A stretch of DNA of 64,000 bases from Deltaproteobacteria bacterium (GTDB taxonomy: Bacteria; CG2-30-53-67), in contig JAADIO010000046.1 of NCBI GenBank assembly GCA_013151235.1, forward strand, positions 1-64,000, read 5' to 3'. Under the pieces are notes generated by a model. The model had not been told where the DNA came from. It worked only from the letters and a program-made list of their open reading frames with translations, and ran no database searches. The first letter of the stretch is position 1. The number at the start of each line of letters is the position of its first letter. The position numbers and the translations under genes were made by a program. Shown piece by piece: positions 47,256 to 56,638 of the stretch.

Positions 47256-47442
47256 CGTATTCTTTCCGATCAAATTGAAAAAAGCCTGTCAACATACTAA
47301 AGATCAGGACTTCCGAAGTCAATCCGAATCTGTTTGCTTATGATCTTTTCGCATGGACGGGATCAGTTTTATGAATTTCCCTTCATCTTCCTAATATGCT
47401 TTTATAATAAATCAGGAAATAAAACAGTGTTTGAGGTGAACC
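47256..47442. promoter_or_regulatory. Divergent control region between the LysR gene and nuoA
   Basis: It contains a perfect 13-base dyad GACTTC-C-GAAGTC at 47308-47320, a candidate LysR site. TATAAT at 47403-47408 with a weak -35 about 17 bases upstream is a plausible nuo promoter. nuoA starts 35 bases after that -10. Confidence 0.45.
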
Positions 47443-47832
47443 GTGCTGTACGCATTTGCCGGCGTTTTGGTTTTTATTCTTTTTTCCTTACTTTTTGTGC
47501 GGGGGAGTCTGTTCCTCTCTTCTCTGTTGCGGCCGAAGAGACCTACGGAGCAAAAGGAGATGATCTATGAATGCGGCGAGGATCCCGTCGGGGGCGGCTG
47601 GGTGCAGTACAACGTCCGCTTCTACATCATTGCGGTGATTTTTATCATTTTCGACGTGGAGGTGATCTTCATCTATCCCGTCGCGATGGTTTTCCGGGAG
47701 ATGATCGGGAGAGGAACGGGGCCTTACGTCCTGGGGGAACTCATCGTCTTCGTTCTGATCCTTCTGGCGGGGCTGGTCTATGTCTGGAAGAAGGACGATC
47801 TGAGCTGGGTGAAGACGATCCGCGAAGAGTAA
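47443..47832 (+). CDS. nuoA: NADH-quinone oxidoreductase subunit A
   Basis: A 129-residue membrane subunit at the junction of the peripheral and membrane arms. It has three helices (residues 3-24, 60-82, 95-115). The conserved YECGEDPVGGGWVQYNVRFYIIAVIFIIFDVEVIFIYP block, with its quinone-tunnel Cys, is intact. GAGGTG precedes GTG 47443. First gene of the nuoABCDHIJKLMN operon. Confidence 0.95.
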   Translation: MLYAFAGVLVFILFSLLFVRGSLFLSSLLRPKRPTEQKEMIYECGEDPVGGGWVQYNVRFYIIAVIFIIFDVEVIFIYPVAMVFREMIGRGTGPYVLGELIVFVLILLAGLVYVWKKDDLSWVKTIREE

Positions 47833-47888
47833 GGATGCCGTGAAACGGCATCCTCAACGTCTGATGGAAATTGCTGCCGGAGTGTTTC

Positions 47889-48380
47889 ATGGGATTGCTG
47901 GAAAACAAACTGCCGGAAAATGTTTTTTTTACCAAAATTGATCAGTTGACGCTGCGCTGGGGATTGCGCAACTCGCTTTGGTACATGCTCTTTGCCACGG
48001 CCTGCTGTGCGATTGAACTGATGCAGACCGGCATGTCCAGGTACGACTTCGACCGGTTCGGAATGATCCCCAGGGCTACGCCCCGGCAGTCGGATTTGAT
48101 GATCGTAGCCGGGACGGTGACCTACAAGATGGCCCTGCGGATTCGCCGCCTCTACGAGCAGATGCCGGAGCCGAAGTACGTGATCTCCATGGGAAGCTGT
48201 GCCAACTGCGGCGGCGGCTTCGTCCACAGCTACAATGTTTTGAACGGGGTGGACAAGATTATTCCCGTGGATGTCTATGTGCCGGGCTGTCCGCCGCGGC
48301 CCGAGGCGCTGATCGAGGGCTGCCTGAAGTTGATGGACAAGATTGATCGGGAACCGCGGCTGGTGAGGAGTGCGAAATGA
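47889..48380 (+). CDS. nuoB: NADH-quinone oxidoreductase subunit B
   Basis: A 163-residue subunit carrying the terminal N2 4Fe-4S cluster that reduces quinone. The ligands are visible: C39 and C40 (ATACCAIE), C104 (MGSCANCGG) and C134 (VPGCPPRPE). GGAG six bases before ATG 47889 supports that start. It overlaps nuoC by ATGA. Confidence 0.97.
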   Translation: MGLLENKLPENVFFTKIDQLTLRWGLRNSLWYMLFATACCAIELMQTGMSRYDFDRFGMIPRATPRQSDLMIVAGTVTYKMALRIRRLYEQMPEPKYVISMGSCANCGGGFVHSYNVLNGVDKIIPVDVYVPGCPPRPEALIEGCLKLMDKIDREPRLVRSAK

Positions 48381-48847
48381 TCCGTATCGCGGAAATCGAA
48401 AAGACGATTGAGCAGGAACAGGCCGGCGGGTTGCTTCGATGTGAGAAGGAAGGAGAGTTTCCCCTCCTGTGGGTTGAAAAGGAACAGCTCGTGGCGGTTC
48501 TTCGACTCCTTCGTGACCGTTTCGATTTCGAGTCCCTCATGTGCGAGACGGCGGCCGACAAGGGGAATCATTTTGATCTGATCTATCACCTTTTCTGTAC
48601 GGTCCGCAGGGAGACCCTGGTGATCAAGACGGAGGTTCCCCGCGGGAATCCGCAGGTGGAGACGGCGGAAGAGGTATGGAGCTCGGCCAACTGGTACGAA
48701 CGGGAGATCTTCGATCTGTTCGGTGTGGAGTTCATCGGCCACAGTGACCTGTCAAGGATCCTGCTCCCGCCGGACTGGGTCGGCCATCCCCTCCGGAAGG
48801 ACTACAGCCCGGCCGCGGAGTATCACGGCATGAAAATCGAGTTTTGA
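48377..48847 (+). CDS. nuoC: NADH-quinone oxidoreductase subunit C
   Basis: A 156-residue peripheral-arm subunit. The C-terminal signature [43 protein letters not shown] is complete. It is separate from nuoD rather than fused as in enterobacteria. Confidence 0.96.
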   Translation: MIRIAEIEKTIEQEQAGGLLRCEKEGEFPLLWVEKEQLVAVLRLLRDRFDFESLMCETAADKGNHFDLIYHLFCTVRRETLVIKTEVPRGNPQVETAEEVWSSANWYEREIFDLFGVEFIGHSDLSRILLPPDWVGHPLRKDYSPAAEYHGMKIEF

Positions 48848-48881
48848 TGAAACGGTTTAAGACGAAACCCCGAGGTTGAAA

Positions 48882-50012
48882 ATGGCAACCGTACGATCCA
48901 CGTTACGGACACAGGAAATGCTCCTCAACATGGGGCCGCATCATCCGAGTACTCACGGGGTACTGAGGCTGATTCTCCGTCTCGACGGGGAGGTGGTGGA
49001 AGATGTTTTCCCGGATATCGGCTATCTCCACCGGGGGATCGAGAAAATCGGAGAGTCCCTGACCTACAGGCAGTTCATCCCCTACACCGACCGGGTGGAG
49101 TACCTCTCATCGATGAACGTCAATCACCTGTACTGCATGGCCGTGGAAAAACTGGCCGGGATCGAGGTGCCGGAACGGGCGGAATACATCCGGGTGATCA
49201 TGGCGGAGTTGAACCGGATCATCAGCCACATCATCGGCTGCGGGGCGCTTGCCATGGACCTCGGCGCCTTCACCCCATTTCTCTACGGCGTGGTGGAACG
49301 GGAAAAGGTGAACGATCTTTTCGAGATGACCTGCGGCCAGCGGCTGACCTACAATTACATGAGAATCGGCGGGGTCTCGCAGGACCTGCCCGAAGGATTT
49401 GTCGGGAAGTGCAATCTCTTTCTCGACGAGATGAAGTCCCGGTGGGACGAGATCAACCGGCTCATCACCGGAAATGAAATCTTCGTGCGGCGGCTGGCGG
49501 ACGTGGCCGTCCTGACCGTGGAGGACGCCTTCGGTTACAACATCACCGGTCCCAACCTTCGTGCTTCCGGTGTGGACTGGGACCTTCGGCGGGACATGCC
49601 CTACTCGGTCTATGACCGCTTCGGTTTTGATGTTCCCGTGGGCTACGGAGAGCGGGGAACCGTCGGGGACAGCTACGACCGTTATCTCATGCGGGTCCGG
49701 GAGATCTACGAATCCCTCCGGATCGTCCGGCAGGCACTGGACGGACTGCCGGAGGGGGAGGTGCAGGCGAGGGTCCCGAAGATCTTCAAACCGCCCGCAG
49801 GTGAGGTCTATATGAGGGCGGAGAGCCCCAGGGGGGAGATGGCCGTATATATCGAAAGTGACGGTTCGGCCAGGCCTGCACGAATCAAGTTCAAGACCCC
49901 TTCGTTTAATTCTCTGGGGGTGTTCAATAAGATCTGCCGGGGACATATGCTTTCCGACCTCGTGGCCGTGATCGGAAGTTTTGACATCGTCCTCCCGGAA
50001 GTGGACAGGTGA
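48882..50012 (+). CDS. nuoD: NADH-quinone oxidoreductase subunit D
   Basis: A 376-residue 49-kDa-type subunit that forms the quinone-binding cavity with NuoB. The N-terminal NMGPHHPSTHGVLRL with its quinone-site His is present, then DIGYLHRGIEKIGES, and ITGPNLRASGVDWDLRRDMPYSVY. The C-terminus ends with DIVLPEVDR. GAGG precedes ATG 48882. It overlaps nuoH by GTGA. Confidence 0.97.
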   Translation: MATVRSTLRTQEMLLNMGPHHPSTHGVLRLILRLDGEVVEDVFPDIGYLHRGIEKIGESLTYRQFIPYTDRVEYLSSMNVNHLYCMAVEKLAGIEVPERAEYIRVIMAELNRIISHIIGCGALAMDLGAFTPFLYGVVEREKVNDLFEMTCGQRLTYNYMRIGGVSQDLPEGFVGKCNLFLDEMKSRWDEINRLITGNEIFVRRLADVAVLTVEDAFGYNITGPNLRASGVDWDLRRDMPYSVYDRFGFDVPVGYGERGTVGDSYDRYLMRVREIYESLRIVRQALDGLPEGEVQARVPKIFKPPAGEVYMRAESPRGEMAVYIESDGSARPARIKFKTPSFNSLGVFNKICRGHMLSDLVAVIGSFDIVLPEVDR

Positions 50013-51106
50013 CGGAGATGGAATCGAGCAGCAGACTCTTCTCGGAATTTCTGCAGCGGAGCCTACACATCAGTCCGGCTCTTGCCGCCGTCTTGTCGCT
50101 GATCGTTGGTGTCGGACTTGGCGTGGCGGCGATTCCCCTGATCCCCGGTTTCGGGAGTTACCTGGAGCGGAAGGTCGCGGCCGACATCCAGCAGCGGATC
50201 GGACCGAACCGGGCGGGGTTCCTTCCCTTCGGGATCATGCAGGTCCTGGCCGACGGGATCAAGACATTGCAGAAGGAAGATCTGATCCCGGCCAAGGCGG
50301 ACCGCTTTCTCTTCCGTGCGGCGCCCTATGTCTGTATCGTCGGGGTTTTCTCCTGCTTTGCTGCGATCCCGTTTTCGGAGTACTGGTACCCGGCGGACCT
50401 GAACATAGGGGTCTATTATATCCTCTGCGTTTCGTCGCTCATGGCGGTCGGGATCGTCCTGGCGGGGTGGGCGTCGAACAACAAATGGACCCTCCTCGGC
50501 GGGATCCGTTCGGCCGGGCAGATGGTGAGCTACGAGATTCCCATCGCCGTGTCGGTGGTGACCGTGGCCATGCACTTCGGTTCCCTCGATCTTGCCGAGA
50601 TTACGGCGGCGCAGAAGAACGGATGGGCCGTCGCTTTCTGGAATACCAATCCTTTTATTACGCTCTCTTTCGTTGTTTACTGGATCGCGGCCCTGGCCGA
50701 ATGCAACCGGACCCCGTTCGATCTTCCGGAGGCAGAGTCGGAATTGGTGGCGGGCTACTTCACGGAGTACAGCGGCCTTCGCTTTTCCTTCTTTGCCATT
50801 GCCGAATATGCCGAAATGTTCGTTGTTTCGGCCATGGCCGTGATCCTCTACTTCGGCGGGTTCACTCTCCCCTTCGAGGGCTCTCTTTCCGTACTGAAGG
50901 GGTTGCCCGGAGGCGGGCTCGCGACGCTTCATTTTGCCGTCTTCCTGGTCAAGGTCTGGTTCATGATCTTTCTCATGATCTGGATCCGCTGGACCCTGCC
51001 CCGCTACCGGATCGACCAGTTGATGGATCTCTGCTGGAAGGGGCTTTTGCCCCTTGCCTTTTTAAACTTCTTAGGGTCGGCCTGTTGGATGGCCCTGATC
51101 GGTTAA
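50009..51106 (+). CDS. nuoH: NADH-quinone oxidoreductase subunit H
   Basis: A 365-residue membrane subunit with about eight helices that links quinone reduction to the proton channels. Signatures are ERKVAADIQQRIGPNRAG near residue 52 and AECNRTPFDLPEAESELVAGYFTEYSG in the acidic loop. GTG 50009 is used, coupled to nuoD. The membrane-facing helices are intact. Confidence 0.96.
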   Translation: MTEMESSSRLFSEFLQRSLHISPALAAVLSLIVGVGLGVAAIPLIPGFGSYLERKVAADIQQRIGPNRAGFLPFGIMQVLADGIKTLQKEDLIPAKADRFLFRAAPYVCIVGVFSCFAAIPFSEYWYPADLNIGVYYILCVSSLMAVGIVLAGWASNNKWTLLGGIRSAGQMVSYEIPIAVSVVTVAMHFGSLDLAEITAAQKNGWAVAFWNTNPFITLSFVVYWIAALAECNRTPFDLPEAESELVAGYFTEYSGLRFSFFAIAEYAEMFVVSAMAVILYFGGFTLPFEGSLSVLKGLPGGGLATLHFAVFLVKVWFMIFLMIWIRWTLPRYRIDQLMDLCWKGLLPLAFLNFLGSACWMALIG

Positions 51107-51109
51107 GAC

Positions 51110-51589
51110 ATGTTGAAAATGTTCAGGCAGACCGTGAAGACCCTTCGCACCTCCCTCACCGGGATGCGGATTACGGCGCGTTATTTCAAACCGGGCACGG
51201 AGGTAACCCGGGAGTATCCCGAGGTTCCGCCCTTATCCTTTGAGCGAACCCGGGGGCGGATGGATGTGGCCATGGATCGGTGTACCGCCTGCACCTTGTG
51301 TGCGAAGGCCTGTCCCGTGGAGTGCATCACCATCGAGACGGAAAAGAAGCGGGAAGGGAAGGGGAGGCGGGCGGCCCGGTTTGTCATCGATTTTTCCCGG
51401 TGCATGTTCTGCGGGCTCTGTGTGGAGGCCTGTCCTACGAAGGCGATCCGGCATACGGGCAAGTGCGATTTCTCCTCTTATCTGCGGGAAGACCTGGTGG
51501 AGGATTTCGGCATGGGATTCTACACGGAGGAGGAGAAGACAATAAAAACCAAGGCACTAAGGATCAAAGGCACAGAGGGGCAAAGTTGA
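51110..51589 (+). CDS. nuoI: NADH-quinone oxidoreductase subunit I with repeat-derived tail
   Basis: A 159-residue ferredoxin-like subunit with two 4Fe-4S clusters: C58, C61, C64, C68 (CTACTLCAKACP) and C98, C101, C104, C108 (CMFCGLCVEACP). It passes electrons to N2. The last 15 or so residues (KTIKTKALRIKGTEGQS) are encoded by the GGCACAGAGG-type dispersed repeat, which also supplies the stop codon; they are unlikely to be ancestral. Confidence 0.95.
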   Translation: MLKMFRQTVKTLRTSLTGMRITARYFKPGTEVTREYPEVPPLSFERTRGRMDVAMDRCTACTLCAKACPVECITIETEKKREGKGRRAARFVIDFSRCMFCGLCVEACPTKAIRHTGKCDFSSYLREDLVEDFGMGFYTEEEKTIKTKALRIKGTEGQS

Positions 51590-51964
51590 AAGTAAAAAGC
51601 AAAGTCTAAACCAAAAGGCATTCACCATGAAGGATGATGAAGTCGTAAAAAGTCACGAAGCCCTTCGACCCTTCGACCAGCTCAGGACAGGCGTGCTCAG
51701 GGCGAACGGTGTAAGTTATTGATATTCCGTTCGTGGTGAGCCTGTCGAACCATGAACGGAATCCGGAAAACGATTTTTTACGACTTCATCAAGGATATGA
51801 AGGGTATGAAGAAAGAAAGGGCAAATTCACCGCAGTCTCCCTGCCGGGAGAGGGGAAGTTGTTTTGCCTTGAGGATGTCACTTCCTCTCCCCTTAGGGAG
51901 AGGATGGAGGTGAGGGGGGACGTTGGCTTCCGTCTGACCGTTGACTCTTACAAACCGAGGGATC
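51541..51964. other. Repeat-filled gap inside the nuo operon
   Basis: Between nuoI and nuoJ lie 375 non-coding bases. They comprise the GGCACAGAGGGGCAAAG-type repeat (51545-51600), a TTCACCATGAAG unit, a complete MITE-like element, the second half of the CATGAAG-type repeat (51791-51825) and about 130 bases of unassigned sequence ending in the nuoJ ribosome site. No terminator was found, so read-through is possible. Confidence 0.8.
51636..51790 (-). mobile_element. MITE-like element, complete copy D (155 bp)
   Basis: It has perfect 16-bp terminal inverted repeats, GATGAAGTCGTAAAAA and its complement at the right end. The interior blocks match copy B in reverse order. It interrupts a CATGAAG-type repeat: ATGAAG precedes it and AAGGATATGAAG follows, giving a possible 3-base AAG duplication. 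It has no coding capacity and would need a transposase in trans. Confidence 0.85.
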
Positions 51965-52489
51965 ATGGAACTCAAAGAGATCATCTTCATCCTGCTGGTT
52001 GTTGTAACGATCGTGTCTGCTTGGCTTGTGGTCTCGCTGAAGCACATCATCCACGCGGCCTTTGCTCTGCTGATCACTTTCTTCGGTGTCGCCGGGCTCT
52101 TTGTCTATATCAGCGCCGATTTCCTGGCCGCGACACAGATTCTGATCTATGTGGGCGGGGTCATGATTCTCGTATTGTTTGCCATCATGCTCTCCGAGAA
52201 GGTTTATAACGTCAGCATATTCAACCGGTCGAAGATCCTGCCGGCTCTGCTCGTCTTCGGCGGGGTACAGTTTGTTCTTGTGCGGGTGATGTTGGAGTCG
52301 GCCTGGAGGATAAGGCCGGGAACGGCTTCGGTGATGCGCCCCACGACGAAGATCCTGGGGCGGCTTCTATTGAATGATTACCTGCTTCCGTTTGAGCTGG
52401 TCTCCGTTCTGCTCCTTGCCGCGCTGATCGGTTCGGTGGTGCTGATCCGAAAAGAGGTCCGGCGGGGACAACGCGGGGGGGAGGGGTGA
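51965..52489 (+). CDS. nuoJ: NADH-quinone oxidoreductase subunit J
   Basis: A 174-residue membrane subunit with five helices. The conserved helix 3 region AATQILIYVGGVMILVLFAIML is intact. GAGGG precedes ATG 51965. It is separated from nuoI by the MITE-containing gap and couples directly to nuoK. Confidence 0.94.
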   Translation: MELKEIIFILLVVVTIVSAWLVVSLKHIIHAAFALLITFFGVAGLFVYISADFLAATQILIYVGGVMILVLFAIMLSEKVYNVSIFNRSKILPALLVFGGVQFVLVRVMLESAWRIRPGTASVMRPTTKILGRLLLNDYLLPFELVSVLLLAALIGSVVLIRKEVRRGQRGGEG

Positions 52490-52794
52490 TGATCTCCCTG
52501 GAAAGCTATCTTTTTGTCGGAATGATGCTCTTTGTTTTCGGCATGTTCGGGATCATCACCCGGAAGAATGCCATCAGCGTTCTTCTCGGATTTGAACTGG
52601 TGATGAATGCCGCGGGGCTCAATTTTGCGGCCTTCTCCCATTTTACGGACAAGACCATCCATGGGCAGGTCTTTACCCTCTTTATTATCGCCCTGGCTGC
52701 GGCGGAGTCGGTGGTCATCCTGGCCCTGATCATTGCGGTCTACCAGAAGATGGATACGATTCAGATCGATGAGATTGATTCCTTAAAAGGGTAA
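52489..52794 (+). CDS. nuoK: NADH-quinone oxidoreductase subunit K
   Basis: A 101-residue three-helix subunit of the proton path. The membrane Glu residues are present in LLGFELVMNAAGLNF and AAAESVVILALIIAVY. GTG 52486 is an alternative start overlapping nuoJ. It matches MrpC-type antiporter proteins by family. Confidence 0.95.
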   Translation: MISLESYLFVGMMLFVFGMFGIITRKNAISVLLGFELVMNAAGLNFAAFSHFTDKTIHGQVFTLFIIALAAAESVVILALIIAVYQKMDTIQIDEIDSLKG

Positions 52795-52885
52795 AGGGGG
52801 CCTGTTTGCAGATACTGTGACGCACCGGGAGTGCCGCCGTATTTACGAACAGGGCCGCTCAGCCCGGCATGAAGGGAAGGCATTT

Positions 52886-54991
52886 ATGATGACATACGAT
52901 TTAGCGCATCCATCTTTTCCCGTGATTGTGCTGCTCCTTCCCCTTTCGGCCTTCGTGGTGCAGCTCTTCTTCGGCAAAAGGCTTCCCCGGGGCGGGGACT
53001 GGATTTCCACGACGGCGATCCTCGGCGGGTTCGTGCTTTCTCTCCTCACTGCGGTTGATGTCCTTTCTTACGGTGACCCGAACTTTCATTATGAGGTTTC
53101 CGTCCCCTGGATTGCCTTCGGTCATGTCACGCTGACCATGGGGATGCTCGTCGATAACCTTACGGCGATCATGCTCGTCCTCGTAACGGGGATTGCCTCG
53201 TGCGTTCACTTCTTTTCCATGTACTATATGGACGGTGATGCCGGGTATCATCGCTATTTCGGTTATCTCTCCTTCTTTTGTTTTTCCATGCTGGGGATCG
53301 TGATTTCCGATAATCTCCTGATGACCTTCATGTTCTGGGAACTGGTCGGGTTTGCCTCCTATTCCCTGATCGGATTCTGGTTTCACAGGGACTCCGCCGC
53401 GGAGGCGCAGAAGAAGGCTTTCGTGGTCAACCGTGTCGGCGATGTCGGGTTCATTGTCGGTCTGATGATCGTCTTCTCCCGGGTCGGGGACTTCCGTTTC
53501 AGCCGGGTTTTTGATGCCGTCGGCGCCGGCTCCTTCAACGGCGCAGTCCTCTTCGGGATTCCTCTTTTGACTGTTGCCGGAATCGGGATCTTTCTCGGGG
53601 CCATGGGGAAGTCGGCCCAGTTCCCCCTCCACGTCTGGCTCCCCGATGCCATGGAGGGGCCGACCACGGCGAGTTCCCTGATTCATGCCGCAACGATGGT
53701 GGCGGCAGGGGTCTTTCTTACGGCCCGGATCTTTCCGGTTCTGACGCCGGAGGCGTTGGTCTTCGTGACCTGGATCGGTGCGATCACGGCGATGATGGCG
53801 GCGACGATCGCCCTGGTCCAGCGGGATATCAAAAAGGTTCTCGCCTACTCCACGATCAGCCAGCTCGGTTATATGATGTTGGGGCTCGGCGCCGGCGGTT
53901 ACGCTGCGGGGTTGTCTCATCTCTTTACCCACGCCTTCTTCAAGTGCCTTCTCTTCCTCTGTGCCGGGAGCGTGATCCATTCCCTCCACACGCAGGACAT
54001 GTTCGAGATGGGGGGGCTCAGAAAAAAAATGCCCGTGACTTTTATCACGATGCTGTCGGGGGCGCTTGCAATCTCCGGTGTCCCCTTTTTCTCCGGCTTC
54101 GTCAGTAAAGATGCCATCCTGACCCAGGTTTATCTGAAGACGCTGGAACAGCCCGACCTGCTCCATCGCATTCCCTTCCTCCTTGGGATGGGGGCGGCGG
54201 TGCTGACGGCCTTCTACATGTTTCGTTTGATCTTTCTGACCTTCTTCGGTACACCGAGGGATCGGGGCAGATTTGATCACGCCCATGAATCGCCGCCTCT
54301 GGCGACGGTTCCTCTGGTGATCCTCGCGCTCTTTACCTTCGGGTTCTTCTGGAGCGGAAGTGTCGATCTGCCTGTGCCGGGCCATGCGGTTCGGATTCCC
54401 GTGGGGTTTGTTGAGGAAGGATGGATCTCTCATCTTCTCGTGCCGCCTGCCCTCAAAGGTCTTTCCGTCTCCACAGCGGAAGGAGATTACAGCGAAGCGA
54501 AGGAAGTCGAAGAAGGATATGCGGATCCGCACTCTGCAGCCCACCGCCGGGTGGGTCTCCTTTCCATGGCGGCGGCCGCCGCCGGGATTCTACTGGCCTG
54601 GATGATCTATCTGAAAGAATGGATCTCCGCCGGGGCGGTCCGGCGCCGGATGATTGTTGCGGCCTTGTTCCTGGAAAACCTCTGGTATTTCGATTATCTC
54701 TATGACCGGGGAATCGTCCGGGGTCTGCATCGATGGAATCGTGCCGTCTTCCGGTTTGACCGGAAGGTGATTGACGGGCTGGTAAATGCCGTTGGTTGCG
54801 GCGGAGCCTGGACGGGACGTCTTGCCGGGGCTTTCGACCGGAACGTGATCGACGGATTGGTGACCCTGACAGCGGACTCCGCTCAACGTCTGGGGCGGGA
54901 GTTCAGCCGGTTTCAGACCGGCCGGATACAGGGGTATGTTTTTTTGGGCCTGCTGGCCCTCTGTCTCTATGTGATCGTCGGGGTAATGTAA
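52886..54991 (+). CDS. nuoL: NADH-quinone oxidoreductase subunit L
   Basis: A 701-residue antiporter-like proton pump with about 16 helices and the long lateral helix near the C-terminus. Key blocks are FMFWELVGFASYSLIGFW (pump Glu), VWLPDAMEGPTTASSLIHAATMVAAGVFL, VQRDIKKVLAYSTISQLGYM and SGFVSKDAIL. GAAGGGAAGG precedes ATG 52886; an upstream in-frame ATG gives a 23-residue hydrophilic extension and is rejected. The C-terminal 100 residues hold repeated DRxVIDGLV segments. Confidence 0.95.
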   Translation: MMTYDLAHPSFPVIVLLLPLSAFVVQLFFGKRLPRGGDWISTTAILGGFVLSLLTAVDVLSYGDPNFHYEVSVPWIAFGHVTLTMGMLVDNLTAIMLVLVTGIASCVHFFSMYYMDGDAGYHRYFGYLSFFCFSMLGIVISDNLLMTFMFWELVGFASYSLIGFWFHRDSAAEAQKKAFVVNRVGDVGFIVGLMIVFSRVGDFRFSRVFDAVGAGSFNGAVLFGIPLLTVAGIGIFLGAMGKSAQFPLHVWLPDAMEGPTTASSLIHAATMVAAGVFLTARIFPVLTPEALVFVTWIGAITAMMAATIALVQRDIKKVLAYSTISQLGYMMLGLGAGGYAAGLSHLFTHAFFKCLLFLCAGSVIHSLHTQDMFEMGGLRKKMPVTFITMLSGALAISGVPFFSGFVSKDAILTQVYLKTLEQPDLLHRIPFLLGMGAAVLTAFYMFRLIFLTFFGTPRDRGRFDHAHESPPLATVPLVILALFTFGFFWSGSVDLPVPGHAVRIPVGFVEEGWISHLLVPPALKGLSVSTAEGDYSEAKEVEEGYADPHSAAHRRVGLLSMAAAAAGILLAWMIYLKEWISAGAVRRRMIVAALFLENLWYFDYLYDRGIVRGLHRWNRAVFRFDRKVIDGLVNAVGCGGAWTGRLAGAFDRNVIDGLVTLTADSAQRLGREFSRFQTGRIQGYVFLGLLALCLYVIVGVM

Positions 54992-55015
54992 TGAATCGAA
55001 GGGAGCGGACCTGAA

Positions 55016-56563
55016 ATGCTGATGAATCATATCCTGTCGTGGATGACCTTCTTTCCCCTTTCGGTCATGGTGGTGATTCTCTTTCTTCCCGGATCAAAGA
55101 AAAACCTGATCCGATGGACCGGTGTTCTCGGTTCTCTGGTTCCCTTCCTCCTTTCCTGCTGGATCTTTTTCGTCTATCAGGACAACGGCTCCCTGGCCTT
55201 CGTGGAGAGAAGCGCATGGATTCCCCTCTTTCATATCGAATACTACATGGCCATCGACGGGCTTTCCGCCTCCCTTCTGATCCTGACGGCGCTGATCTCC
55301 TTTATCGCCGTGGTGGCCTCGTGGGGGATCGAAAAGCAGTTGAAAGGGTACTTCGCCCTGATGATGCTCCTGGAGACGGGGATGATCGGGGTCTTCTGTG
55401 CCCTCGACTTTTTCCTCTTTTACATCTTCTGGGAGCTGATGCTCCTGCCGATGTATTTCCTCATCGGGATCTGGGGGGGGCCGCGGAAGGAGTATGCTGC
55501 GATCAAGTTCTTTCTCTACACCCTTGCGGGTTCGGTTCTGATGCTCCTCGCCATGCTGGCGATCTATTTTTATTCGAATATCGACGGTCACCACTCCTTC
55601 GATCTTATCGCCCTGGCGGCGCACTACAAACAGTTCGAGGCGGCTCCTCCCATATTCGGTTTCCGCTTTCCCCTGATCGTCTTTGCAGCGCTCTTCATCG
55701 GTTTTGCCATCAAGATACCCGTCTGGCCCTTCCACACCTGGCTGCCCGACGCCCATGTGGAGGCGCCCACGGCGGTCAGTGTGATCCTGGCGGGGGTTCT
55801 TCTCAAGATGGGGGGATACGGTCTGCTCAGGATCTGTTATGCCGTCTTCCCCCGGGCGGCGATCTACTTCGCCGTGCCCATCGGGATTCTCGGGGTGACC
55901 AGTATTCTCTACGGCGCCTTCTGCGCCATGGCCCAGAAAGATCTGAAAAAACTGGTGGCCTACTCCTCCGTTTCCCATATGGGGTATGTCATGTTGGGGA
56001 TTGCCGCCCTGCGGGAGACCAGTATGTTAGGCGCCGTCATGCAGATGTTCAACCACGGCACGGCCACGGCCATGATGTTCCTTCTCGTCGGGGTGATCTA
56101 TGACCGGGCACATCACAGGGACATGGAAAGGTTCGGCGGGATCGGGGCGGTGGTCCCCCGCTACATGGGGGTGATGATCCTGGCGACCTTCGCTTCGATG
56201 GGTCTGCCGGGGCTCTCCGGGTTCATCTCGGAGATCTTCGTCTTCCTGGGCTCCTTCCGGTCGGGGATTGCCTCCCATGCCGGGTCGGTCTGGAACTTTG
56301 TGAACTTTCAGTCCCTGACGATTATCGCCGCATTCGGTGTCGTGATTACGGCGGCCTATCTCCTCCGGATGCTGCAGAAGGTTTTTTTGGGTCCCCTGAA
56401 TCCGGAATATGAGAACCTGGCCGAGATCAACGGCCGGGAAATCTTTACCCTCGTGCCTCTGGGGATTGCCGTGATCGTCTTCGGCGTTTACCCTATGCCG
56501 TTGATCCGGTTGATGAACTCATCCGTGACGCATCTTGTCGGGTTCATCCTGGGGAGTCAGTAG
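55016..56563 (+). CDS. nuoM: NADH-quinone oxidoreductase subunit M
   Basis: A 515-residue antiporter-like pump. It shows FYIFWELMLLPMYFLIGIWGG (pump Glu), WPFHTWLPDAHVEAPTAVSVILAGVLLKMGGYG and AQKDLKKLVAYSSVSHMGYV, all in family order. A GGGAGCGG tract precedes ATG 55016. Confidence 0.96.
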   Translation: MLMNHILSWMTFFPLSVMVVILFLPGSKKNLIRWTGVLGSLVPFLLSCWIFFVYQDNGSLAFVERSAWIPLFHIEYYMAIDGLSASLLILTALISFIAVVASWGIEKQLKGYFALMMLLETGMIGVFCALDFFLFYIFWELMLLPMYFLIGIWGGPRKEYAAIKFFLYTLAGSVLMLLAMLAIYFYSNIDGHHSFDLIALAAHYKQFEAAPPIFGFRFPLIVFAALFIGFAIKIPVWPFHTWLPDAHVEAPTAVSVILAGVLLKMGGYGLLRICYAVFPRAAIYFAVPIGILGVTSILYGAFCAMAQKDLKKLVAYSSVSHMGYVMLGIAALRETSMLGAVMQMFNHGTATAMMFLLVGVIYDRAHHRDMERFGGIGAVVPRYMGVMILATFASMGLPGLSGFISEIFVFLGSFRSGIASHAGSVWNFVNFQSLTIIAAFGVVITAAYLLRMLQKVFLGPLNPEYENLAEINGREIFTLVPLGIAVIVFGVYPMPLIRLMNSSVTHLVGFILGSQ

Positions 56564-56574
56564 GGCAGAGATGG

Positions 56575-56612
56575 GGAATAGAAATTGGAAATTGGGAAAG
56601 ATTAAAAGCATT
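56575..56612. repeat. AT-rich GGAAATTGG-type repeat between nuoM and nuoN
   Basis: A short run, GGGGAATAGAAATTGGAAAT then TGGGAAAG, of the same type as at 3730-3800. It lies in the 75-base nuoM-nuoN gap. Confidence 0.65.
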
Positions 56613-56638
56613 CACCTGAATTAAACCAGGGTGACTCT

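Noticed and set aside
52901-54544. Minus-strand frame of 547 codons opposite nuoL
   Set aside because: It is highly charged, low-complexity antisense to a membrane protein gene, with no domain.
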